This document shows, piece after piece, positions 35,403 to 42,871 of a stretch of 64,000 bases of DNA. Made by a program: the position numbers and the translations under genes. The notes beneath the pieces are model-generated. The model saw nothing but the letters and a program-made list of their open reading frames with translations, made no database searches and was not told the DNA's origin. Numbering within the stretch: position 1 is the stretch's first letter; every line of letters begins with the position of its first letter. The DNA is from CAYSRJ01 sp964525675 (GTDB lineage: Bacteria > Spirochaetota > B62-G9 > DRHN01): NCBI GenBank assembly GCA_964525675.1, contig CAZGJW010000001.1, forward strand, positions 48,058 to 112,057. The letters run 5' to 3'.

Positions 35403-36854
35403 ATGTCTATAAAAGGTTTTTCGAGGAATTTCAAACCGCTACAGATTCTTTCTGAAGAACAGGTTGAAGATATCCACCGAGGTGTTCTCGCAGTTTTGCA
35501 GAATACAGGGCTGAGATTTGAAAGCAAGCTGGCGCTTAAAACCTTCGAAAAAAATGACTGCTCAGTAGACTATGAGGAGATGAGGGTAAAATTTCCGCCT
35601 GGGCTCGTTGAGGAATGCCTTCGAAAAACACCGAGCAGTTTCTACTTTAAATCAAGAGACCCCTCATGCGATCTGATTGTCGGCGGCAACACAACCTACT
35701 TCTGCTCTTTCCCGGGGATGAACACCGTTGACCTCAATACCTGGGAGGCGCGAAGGGCGACAAGAGAGGAAAACAAAGAGGCCCTCATTGTACTTGATGC
35801 CCTTGAAAACCTCCATTTTTTAACTCCCTACACGCCCTATTTCGGCTTTGATTCCACTCCTCCAGTGATGTCCATACCGGAAAGCACTGCGGCAAAGATC
35901 AAATATACAACAAAGCTGCAGTTTTCCGGGTACCAGAAAGATTGTGAAATCTTCACGATAGAAATGGCGAATGCTGCGAATACCGAAATTCAGGGGATGA
36001 TGGAAAGCTCACCTCCTCTCACCTTTTATGAAGACGCGGCCATGTCTGCCTACCGGTATGCCAAGGCAGGCCTTCCGCTCCATATCACCTCAGGGGCTAT
36101 CATGGGTGGGACGTCACCTGCAACCATTGCCGGCACACTCGTCACCAGTGTCGCGGAAATCGCAGGAGGTATTGTGTTCGTACAGCTTGTCAGGCCAAAT
36201 ACGAGAGTCATTGCAAATGCCTTCGTTTTTCCCCAAAACATGATGACCGGCCTGCCCTTCTTCGGGTCAGTGGGCATCTCACTTCACGAAGCGGCCTTTA
36301 ATCAGATATGGCGAAAGTACGGCATTCCTGTGCAGAGCTCGGCGATCGGGCCTACGAATTCGAAGATGATTGACTACCAGAACTGTTATGAAAAGTCGAT
36401 CCCTGCGCTGACCGCTGCAATGTCCGGAGCCCACATAATACAGTTCCACGGCGGCGTGTACGGCGAATTGACGTATCATCCTGTTCAGTCAATTATGGAT
36501 GATGATGTTGCGGGGGTTATCGGTCGTCTTATCGAGGGATTTGAAGTATCGGATGAAACACTGGCCATAGATCTTATCAAAGAAACAGGGCCGATACCGG
36601 GCTTTTATTTAAATACCGCACATACAAGAAACTGGTGGAAAAAGGAACAGTTCGTCCCCAGGGTGGCGGATCTCCTTCCCTACGGGCAGTGGGAAGCCGG
36701 GGGAAAAAAATCTGCTCTCGACAGGGCAAAAGAACGGATGAAAGAGATAGTTGAAACTCACAGGCCTGTTCCCCTGTCTGATGAACAGGAGAGAGAGATT
36801 GATAATATTCTGGAAAAAGCCAGAAACTACTACAGAAAAAAGGGGTGGCTCTGA
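35403..36854 (+). CDS. MttB-family corrinoid methyltransferase (non-pyrrolysine), paralogue 2
   Basis: This 483-residue paralogue is the most diverged of the three. It keeps SPPLTFYEDA, MDDDVAGVIGRL, GPIPGFYLNTAHTRNWWKKE and the N-terminal lead KGFSRNFKPLQILSEEQVE. It ends in KKGWL and lacks the SDAEWE tail of the other two. No in-frame TAG. It probably shares the single corrinoid protein of this locus, but different active-site residues around the HFLTPYTPYFGF segment suggest a different methyl donor. Confidence 0.92.
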   Translation: MSIKGFSRNFKPLQILSEEQVEDIHRGVLAVLQNTGLRFESKLALKTFEKNDCSVDYEEMRVKFPPGLVEECLRKTPSSFYFKSRDPSCDLIVGGNTTYFCSFPGMNTVDLNTWEARRATREENKEALIVLDALENLHFLTPYTPYFGFDSTPPVMSIPESTAAKIKYTTKLQFSGYQKDCEIFTIEMANAANTEIQGMMESSPPLTFYEDAAMSAYRYAKAGLPLHITSGAIMGGTSPATIAGTLVTSVAEIAGGIVFVQLVRPNTRVIANAFVFPQNMMTGLPFFGSVGISLHEAAFNQIWRKYGIPVQSSAIGPTNSKMIDYQNCYEKSIPALTAAMSGAHIIQFHGGVYGELTYHPVQSIMDDDVAGVIGRLIEGFEVSDETLAIDLIKETGPIPGFYLNTAHTRNWWKKEQFVPRVADLLPYGQWEAGGKKSALDRAKERMKEIVETHRPVPLSDEQEREIDNILEKARNYYRKKGWL

Positions 36855-36877
36855 ATTTTTATTCAAAGGCATGGTAC

Positions 36878-37198
36878 ATGGAACTTTTTGAAGAAATCAC
36901 TCACGCTCGTAAAATCCTTGGAGTGGCGGAGTCAGCCACCCTGAAACAGATTCAAAAAAATTATAGAGACCTGGTCAAGAAATGGCATCCCGATCGATGC
37001 CGGGAAAAAAAAGAAATATGCAGGGAAAAAACCTCTTTGATTCTGCAGGCGTATAAAACCATAAGAGACTACTGCAATAATTACCGCTTTACTTTTTCCC
37101 GGGAGGAGATAGAAAAATATATGCCGGATGAAGAGGTCTGGATAAAAAAATACGGAAGCGACCCCATCTGGGGGAGGCACCATCCGGGGAACAAATGA
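36878..37198 (+). CDS. Short J-domain protein
   Basis: About 106 residues from ATG 36878; an earlier in-frame start at 36845 overlaps the mttB paralogue 2 end. Residues about 8-70 form a J domain (HARKILGVAESATLKQIQ, then KKWHPDRC with the HPD motif that stimulates DnaK). A short tail EVWIKKYGSDPIWG follows. There is no zinc or client-binding domain. Its place inside the methyltransferase module suggests a dedicated chaperone link, which is inference. Confidence 0.85.
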   Translation: MELFEEITHARKILGVAESATLKQIQKNYRDLVKKWHPDRCREKKEICREKTSLILQAYKTIRDYCNNYRFTFSREEIEKYMPDEEVWIKKYGSDPIWGRHHPGNK

Positions 37199-37349
37199 GA
37201 AGTAATTTCTGCCAAGCGATGTGTGTAACCATGCTCGAATCAATAATCGTGAGGGGTATTATTTTTTCAGTCTTTACACCATATCTATAAATCAAAGTGT
37301 GTGTTAATGTATGGTAAAATATTTAAATATATAACCGGAGGGACCTATA

Positions 37350-38003
37350 ATGGATGATGAAACCAAGACAATTCTTGAAAATCTGAGAAAGGCTGTCTTC
37401 GAGTACGACAACGATCTGGCTGCTAAGTCGGCCACGCAGTCAGTTGAAAAAGAAATCGACCCGCTCGAAGCCCTCGATGTAATGACCACAGCCATCAGAG
37501 AAATTGGAGATGCCTTTGGAACAGGGGAACTCTGGCTCCCCGATCTCGTCGGTGCATCCGATGCAATGCAGTCGGCGGTGCCAATACTGGAAAAAGAGAT
37601 CAAAAAGAGGGGCGCGCATAGAGAGTCTCTGGGAAGAGTTGTAGCAGGCACGGTATTCGGCGATATTCACAGCATAGGAAAGACCATGGTGGCCACCCTC
37701 CTCACTGCTGCGGGATTCGAGGTGCATGACCTGGGTGTAAATGTAAATGCGAAAGGCTTTATAGATGCAGTGAGCAAGTACAATGCCAACCTGGTTGTTA
37801 TGTCAGCGCTTATGACCACAACATGTGTTGAGCAGGAAAAGGTGGTTGCAGAATTAAAGAAGGAGGGGTTGAGGGAGAAGGTTAAGATCATGGTAGGAGG
37901 AGCTGCCGTTACCGAGGAATTTGCCGAGACGATCGGTGCTGACGGGTATGATCCGACTGCGCCGGGCGCTGTCGCCCTGGCAAAGAAGCTGCTGGGAAAA
38001 TAG
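37350..38003 (+). CDS. Corrinoid (cobalamin-binding) methyl carrier protein, MttC-like
   Basis: This 217-residue protein has an N-terminal four-helix cap (about 1-85) and a C-terminal B12-binding Rossmann domain. The cobalt-ligating DxHxxG motif is GDIHSIGK, and VVMSALMTTT and IMVGGAAVTEEFA fit the family. It accepts methyl groups from MttB enzymes as methyl-Co(III) and passes them to a folate- or CoM-dependent methyltransferase. That acceptor is not present here. It sits between MttB paralogues 2 and 3. GGAGGG lies ahead of the ATG. Confidence 0.95.
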   Translation: MDDETKTILENLRKAVFEYDNDLAAKSATQSVEKEIDPLEALDVMTTAIREIGDAFGTGELWLPDLVGASDAMQSAVPILEKEIKKRGAHRESLGRVVAGTVFGDIHSIGKTMVATLLTAAGFEVHDLGVNVNAKGFIDAVSKYNANLVVMSALMTTTCVEQEKVVAELKKEGLREKVKIMVGGAAVTEEFAETIGADGYDPTAPGAVALAKKLLGK

Positions 38004-38033
38004 GTATGTTGTGGTCCATAAGGAGATTTTATT

Positions 38034-39545
38034 ATGGCAATAAAAGGATATACACGAAATTTCCCCCCTTTAAAAATCCTGAGCGATGAACAGATAGAGC
38101 AAATTCATACCGGCACATTGAAAGTGCTTAAAAAGACAGGTGTGCGGTTTGACAGCGAAAGAGCGTTAAAGCTTTTTGAAAAAAACAGGTGCACCGTTGA
38201 CTACGGCAGCAACAGGGTGCGGTTTCCCGAGGCATTAGTGGAGGAATCGTTACGGAGCTGCCCGAGCAGGTTCCATGTACAGGCAAGAAATCATGAAAAT
38301 GACATGGTCTGGGGTGGTAATACAACATATTTTCAGGCCCTGGCCGGCACAAGGACGGTTGATCTTGATACATGGAATCCTCGAACGCCCACGAGAAAAG
38401 AGTACTATAATGGAATTACTGTTCTCGATGCACTGGAAAATGTGAGTATTATTCCATGGTACACACCATGGTTCGGGTTCAAGAATATCCCGCCTGTTAT
38501 GGCCATGCCTGAAGGCCTTGCCGCACGATTGAGGAACTCAAGTAAATTTACATGCGCCGGTTATTCTATGGGGTGTGAGGTGTTTAATATACAAATGGCT
38601 CAAGCTGCCGGTACAGAGCTGAGAACCATGATGGCCGCCTCCCCTCCACTGACTTTTTATGATGAGACGATCGATGCTGCCTACAGGATCATAGAAGCCG
38701 GGTTTATCCTTCTCCCGACTTCCGGATGTGTGTACGGCGGCACTGCTCCTGCTACAATTGCTGGCTCATTAATAAGCGGGAATGCTGAAATCATTGCAGG
38801 AATAATATTTGCCCAGCTCATCAAACCGGGAACGAGAATAATAGTACAGGATTTTTCCTTTCCGCAGAACATGAGAACAGGCGCTCCTGCGTTCGGGTCA
38901 ATTGAAATTTCAATGCACCAGGCAGCATTTAACCAGATCTGGCACTGGTATGGAGTCCCCACAGACGGAGCGGTATGCTATCCCAATTCAAAAATGATAG
39001 ATTATCAATCAGGGTACGAAAAAGCTATTATTGCTTCGATAGGAGCGCTGTCCGGCACAAATACAATATGGATTCAGGGTGCACTGTATGGTGAGCTCGC
39101 CTTTCATCCTGTGCAGGCAATAATCGATGATGATATTGCAGGTATGCTCGGAAGGTTCCTGGGGGGTGTTAACGTCACCGAGGAGACCATGGCAAAAGAC
39201 GTCATCGATGAGGTGGGGCCTATCCCGGGTCATTATCTCAATACAAAACATACCAGGAAGTGGTGGAAAAAAGAGCAGTTTATTCCAAAATCAGCCGACA
39301 GATTAACGCATCCGGAATGGTTAAAAACGGGTAAAAAAGACTGTATTGAGCTCGCCAGGGAAAAATATGAAGAGATATGTGAGACGCACAGGGTAAATCC
39401 CCCGCTGACTGAACATCAGGAACAGGACATAGAAAAAATCCTGAAAGAAGCGCGGGAACACTATAGAAAAAAGGGGCTCATTTCTGATGCTGAATGGGAA
39501 TACTATCAGAAGGATATTGCATCCACCGGCTATCCATATGAATAG
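38034..39545 (+). CDS. MttB-family corrinoid methyltransferase (non-pyrrolysine), paralogue 3
   Basis: This 503-residue enzyme lies 30 bases after the corrinoid protein gene with AAGGAG upstream, so it is the most likely direct partner of that protein. It has KGYTRNFPPLKILSDEQIE, SPPLTFYDETID, IDDDIAGMLGRFLG, GPIPGHYLNTKHTRKWWKKE and a SDAEWEYYQK tail like paralogue 1. No in-frame TAG; TAG is used as its stop. The donor is unknown. Confidence 0.93.
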   Translation: MAIKGYTRNFPPLKILSDEQIEQIHTGTLKVLKKTGVRFDSERALKLFEKNRCTVDYGSNRVRFPEALVEESLRSCPSRFHVQARNHENDMVWGGNTTYFQALAGTRTVDLDTWNPRTPTRKEYYNGITVLDALENVSIIPWYTPWFGFKNIPPVMAMPEGLAARLRNSSKFTCAGYSMGCEVFNIQMAQAAGTELRTMMAASPPLTFYDETIDAAYRIIEAGFILLPTSGCVYGGTAPATIAGSLISGNAEIIAGIIFAQLIKPGTRIIVQDFSFPQNMRTGAPAFGSIEISMHQAAFNQIWHWYGVPTDGAVCYPNSKMIDYQSGYEKAIIASIGALSGTNTIWIQGALYGELAFHPVQAIIDDDIAGMLGRFLGGVNVTEETMAKDVIDEVGPIPGHYLNTKHTRKWWKKEQFIPKSADRLTHPEWLKTGKKDCIELAREKYEEICETHRVNPPLTEHQEQDIEKILKEAREHYRKKGLISDAEWEYYQKDIASTGYPYE

Positions 39546-39604
39546 AAGCTTATTCATTTCAAACGAACCCTGCCTCAAGGTTATGCGAAAGGATTATTCT
39601 GTAG

Positions 39605-40354
39605 ATGGGTTTATCAAGCTCTATTATCGAACGAATGTCTGAACCTGCAGAAAACTACACCATAAAACGAGTGCAGGCAGGCCTCATATATTCCGCAGTT
39701 CAGCTCGATAACAACGCCGCCGGCGTTGCCTACACCTTCCCGATGAAAGAGCACTGCAGTCCCGGAATGCGCCGCGACCAAAAACCACTGACAGGAAGAA
39801 AGGCCGTTGAGCTGATCCCTTATCTGGGAGATAAGAACCTGGTAATGTCCTCTCTCGCACTCGCAGCGATAAACGCCCTGCTTGCAACAGAAGAGATTCC
39901 TGAAGGTGTGAGTTTCGGGGATATTCTGGGCAACCTCGATATTCGGAAAGGGGATCAGGTCTGCATGGTGGGAAGCTTTCTGCCGCTTCTTCCCGCTCTG
40001 GAGAAGAGGCATGTTCGAGTCGTTGCTGTTGATGAAACACCAAAGCCTCATACAGGGCCGCCTGAAGATGCTGAAAAGCTTCTTCCCGAAAGTCAGGTTG
40101 CCATCATTACCGGTACAGCAGTTATCAACAACACAATTGACCGCATGCTGGTGCTTGCCCGAACCTGCCGTGAGGTCGCCGTGCTTGGAGCTTCCACCCC
40201 ATTGCTGAAAGAGGCGTTTGTCGACACTTCGGCAACCTGCCTTTCGGGAATCAGAGTGACGGAGCCTGAAAAGGTGCTTCAGACAATAGGCGAGGGATTA
40301 GGGTTCAGAGAGTTCAAAAAATATGTTCGCAAAGTAAACCTGAGGCTCAAATAA
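39605..40354 (+). CDS. DUF364/DUF4213 protein
   Basis: This 249-residue protein has an N-terminal enolase-cap-like DUF4213 part (about 1-90, VQAGLIYSAVQL, GVAYTF) and a C-terminal Rossmann-like DUF364 part (QVCMVGSFLPLLP, AIITGTAVINNTIDRML, VAVLGASTPLLKEAF). Structural relatives suggest binding of a metal-chelate or pterin-like ligand; function unproven. In the methyltransferase module it may help in corrinoid handling. The start is ATG 39605. Confidence 0.8.
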   Translation: MGLSSSIIERMSEPAENYTIKRVQAGLIYSAVQLDNNAAGVAYTFPMKEHCSPGMRRDQKPLTGRKAVELIPYLGDKNLVMSSLALAAINALLATEEIPEGVSFGDILGNLDIRKGDQVCMVGSFLPLLPALEKRHVRVVAVDETPKPHTGPPEDAEKLLPESQVAIITGTAVINNTIDRMLVLARTCREVAVLGASTPLLKEAFVDTSATCLSGIRVTEPEKVLQTIGEGLGFREFKKYVRKVNLRLK

Positions 40355-40390
40355 AATTACTTTGATACAACAGGCAAAGGGAAAAAGTAT

Positions 40391-41182
40391 ATGGACGGCG
40401 CTGAAGAAACTCTGTTAAATGGTGAGAAAATAAAATCCCTGCTGCTGTACTTGCTGAGTCATAATAAAGAGCATCTGAAGGAAAACGAGAAATGGGTGAA
40501 GATGATTCAGCAGGCCGGTTTCGAAGAAATTGCCCATACGATCAAAGAAATCAATACATTGACAGAGACAGCCAATCAGCACCTTGAATACGCTAAAAAA
40601 AAACTCGAGGATAGTAGCGGAAAGTGCCAACCAGCAGTTAAGGAAAAGAAAAAAAATGATGTAATCCTAGAGACGCAGCATACTGAAAAACCTGCTCTTT
40701 TTGAATTCAGGCAGATCGGAACCATACATACTCCCTATACCGATAACGCGCCGTACCAGCCGGTTGAAGAGGATCAGGGAACATTTTCTGTAGAGCTTTT
40801 TCAACAGTATACCGACGGCCTCGCTGAGTTAAACCGATTCTCTTACATGTATGTACTCTATTACGTACACAAACTACAGCGGAAACCCGCTATGATGACA
40901 TCTCCTCCGTGGGCCCACGGCAAAACTGTCGGCGTGTTCGCAAGCCGTTCCCCTGTACGGCCAAACCTCATAGGACTGAGTATTGTTCGTATAAAACGGA
41001 TCGTGGAAAACAAAATATACACGTCGGGACTTGATGTGTTTGATGGTACACCGCTCCTCGATATCAAGCCCTATATAAAAGATCTCGATTCGAAGGATGA
41101 CGCTGATTACGGCTGGATTGAAGATTTGAAAGGGTATGAACATTTGCTTTTGCATATCAAAGGCATACCTCACGAGTATTGA
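40391..41182 (+). CDS. TrmO-like (UPF0066) protein with added N-terminal helical domain
   Basis: This 263-residue protein. Residues about 10-75 are an all-helical, His/Glu-rich domain (LLSHNKEHLKENEKWVKMI, EEIAHTIKEINTL) separated by a low-complexity linker from residues 100-263. The latter part is TrmO-like: IGTIHTPYT, WAHGKTVGVFASRSPVRPN, LDVFDGTPLLDIKPY. TrmO uses AdoMet to methylate t6A37 in tRNA. Stand-alone homologues near metal or cofactor genes probably act on other substrates. Here it is next to corrinoid methyltransferases, so a cofactor-linked role is as likely as tRNA. Confidence 0.83.
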   Translation: MDGAEETLLNGEKIKSLLLYLLSHNKEHLKENEKWVKMIQQAGFEEIAHTIKEINTLTETANQHLEYAKKKLEDSSGKCQPAVKEKKKNDVILETQHTEKPALFEFRQIGTIHTPYTDNAPYQPVEEDQGTFSVELFQQYTDGLAELNRFSYMYVLYYVHKLQRKPAMMTSPPWAHGKTVGVFASRSPVRPNLIGLSIVRIKRIVENKIYTSGLDVFDGTPLLDIKPYIKDLDSKDDADYGWIEDLKGYEHLLLHIKGIPHEY

Positions 41183-41187
41183 GAAGT

Positions 41188-41342
41188 ATGGTTTTATCCA
41201 TTAGAATTCTGGCATTTTGTACCAGAATTTCGAATACAAATGACTATATTATACTACATTGCCGTAATATTACATACTTTAGGTAAAAACCATTAGGTAA
41301 GTGATAATTTTCAACTTCTAAGATTGACAAGTTTACTTACCT
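41188..41342 (-). repeat. Structured intergenic repeat, copy C (inverted)
   Basis: This is the reverse complement of copy A with only two differences that I can count over about 155 bases. One is in the loop side of the ACTTACCT stem region and one in the hairpin loop. It sits at the end of the methyltransferase run, 13.3 kb from copy A. Confidence 0.95.
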
Positions 41343-41394
41343 ATTTATTTGTATTGTCATTAAATTTTATTCAACAGTAAAGGAACCATGCACA

Positions 41395-42024
41395 ATGAAC
41401 AGTCATACATCATTTAAAGGATACTCCTTGGTATCCTGCGGGACATTGCGTGATGAAGTAGAGTATTTGGAAAAAACAGGCTTTTTGGATGCGGATAAGG
41501 TATTATTTACAGCACCCGGCCTGCATGAAAAGCAGAAGGAACTACAAAAACAGCTTGTAAGGCAGCTTGAAAACGCAAGAAAATACTCCGAGAAAGTAAT
41601 CGTACTGTACGGGGAGAGATGCTATCTCGATCCGGACGATCCTTCAAGAGACATAAACCGACTCCTCGCGGAAAACGGACCCGATCTTTCACAGGTGCAC
41701 GCCAAAAACTGCATAGATATGCTTGCGGACGAGGATGAGAGGGAAGAAATTCGAAACGGGAGAAAGATATACTGGCTTACGCCAGGGTGGGTAAAATACT
41801 GGAAGATAATTTTCAGTAAATGGGATGTCGGTATGGCAAATGAAACCTTTCCCGGGAATGATTCAGCAATCGTGCTGGACGCAATCGGCTCCTTTGATGA
41901 AATTTGCGAAAAGGAGCCCGAAAAGATACTTGAATTCTCAGACTGGATGAAACTCGGCATTGAATCACATCAAGTGACCTTAGACCGGTTTAAAGAACTT
42001 CTGCTGGAGCAGATCAACCAATAA
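41395..42024 (+). CDS. DUF1638 family protein
   Basis: This 209-residue protein matches DUF1638: SLVSCGTLRDEVEYL at the start, VIVLYGERCYLDPDD, a Cys-containing CIDMLADEDERE, WLTPGWVKYWK and DAIGSFDEICE. The family occurs often beside methyltransferases and corrinoid proteins of anaerobes; its role is unknown. Conserved cysteines could bind metal. AAAGGAA lies upstream. It is separated from the module by repeat copy C but is on the same strand. Confidence 0.83.
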   Translation: MNSHTSFKGYSLVSCGTLRDEVEYLEKTGFLDADKVLFTAPGLHEKQKELQKQLVRQLENARKYSEKVIVLYGERCYLDPDDPSRDINRLLAENGPDLSQVHAKNCIDMLADEDEREEIRNGRKIYWLTPGWVKYWKIIFSKWDVGMANETFPGNDSAIVLDAIGSFDEICEKEPEKILEFSDWMKLGIESHQVTLDRFKELLLEQINQ

Positions 42025-42212
42025 TCAGAAGAGTTTCCACATTCAAAATAAACATTCTGCCTTTTCAAAACTCTTGCCTTCCCCCGAGGTTCAAAAGATC
42101 TTAAAGTAGAGAGATTTTACGCCTTTACTTTCTAATTGTTGCAGGTAATGATTGTGAATAGTTTAAAGAATTTTCTCGTTTAAAAAAATCATACGATTAA
42201 GGAATGCTTCTC

Positions 42213-42531
42213 ATGGGGAAAAAAAGAGTGCTGTTCGTCTGTGTTCATAACTCCGCGCGAAGCCAGATGGCTGAATCCTATCTCCACAGGCTTGCTGGAG
42301 ACAGATTCGAGGTGGAGAGCGCGGGGCTGGAACCCGGTACCATCAACCCAACCCGTGTTAGAAAAGTGCGGGATTCGATCAAGGAAAAAATCCTTCAATT
42401 TATTCAGACTGCATAAGGTTCTTGCCCATTCTCTAAAATTATGTAAATTTCTAGTTGAGGTGAAAAATAATTATGGGCGACGAGTTTTTTTCTCACAGCA
42501 TGTTCGGAGACGAGACCCTCGAAGAGGTTGA
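42213..42531 (+). pseudogene. arsC: Frameshifted arsenate reductase / low-MW phosphatase (arsC) relic
   Basis: From ATG 42213 the frame reads RVLFVCVHNSARSQMAESY and VESAGLEPGTINP, the N-terminal half of thioredoxin-type ArsC with its CxxNxxR active loop. After GTINP the reading frame loses similarity and stops at 42416. The neighbouring frame continues with PVLEKCGIRSRKKSFNLFRL, resembling the next ArsC block. A frameshift therefore lies near 42350. The C-terminal catalytic Asp and cysteine region is absent. Only about 65 intact residues remain. Confidence 0.72.
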
Positions 42532-42796
42532 GGAAGAACTGAAAGAGCCCGATATGTACGGTGTTGTTCTCCACAACGATCACTACACCACCATGGATTT
42601 CGTGGTCGAGGTCATCGTGAGGGTGTTCCACAAGCCTGTTGTCGAAGCTGCCAAAATTATGATGGATGTGCACAAGAAGGGAAAAGGAATGGTGGGGGCC
42701 TACCCATATGATATTGCGTCAACAAAGTGCACACAGGTTCTGCAGATGGCACGGGCGCAGGAGTTTCCCCTCAAGTGCACGGTGGAAAAATATTGA
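42473..42796 (+). CDS. clpS: ClpS adaptor of the N-degron pathway
   Basis: This 107-residue ClpS protein has VVLHNDHYTTMDFVVEVI, the N-degron pocket with the DDxxT-type segment, VHKKGKGMVG and the C-terminal strand FPLKCTVEKY. ClpS delivers proteins with N-terminal Leu, Phe, Trp or Tyr to ClpAP. GAGGTG precedes the ATG. It is followed directly by clpA and aat, so one operon makes, recognises and degrades N-degron substrates. The N-terminal extension is acidic and longer than usual. Confidence 0.94.
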   Translation: MGDEFFSHSMFGDETLEEVEEELKEPDMYGVVLHNDHYTTMDFVVEVIVRVFHKPVVEAAKIMMDVHKKGKGMVGAYPYDIASTKCTQVLQMARAQEFPLKCTVEKY

Positions 42797-42871
42797 AAAT
42801 CTGCGCACATCAAGATGCAGGAAACAGGTGATACAGCATAATCCTTAAACTACTCTCAGGCGGTTGGGTTA

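Noticed and set aside
33793..39545. Pyrrolysine-encoding MttB genes
   Set aside because: All three genes are full length without internal TAG, and TAG is used as their normal stop in two of them.
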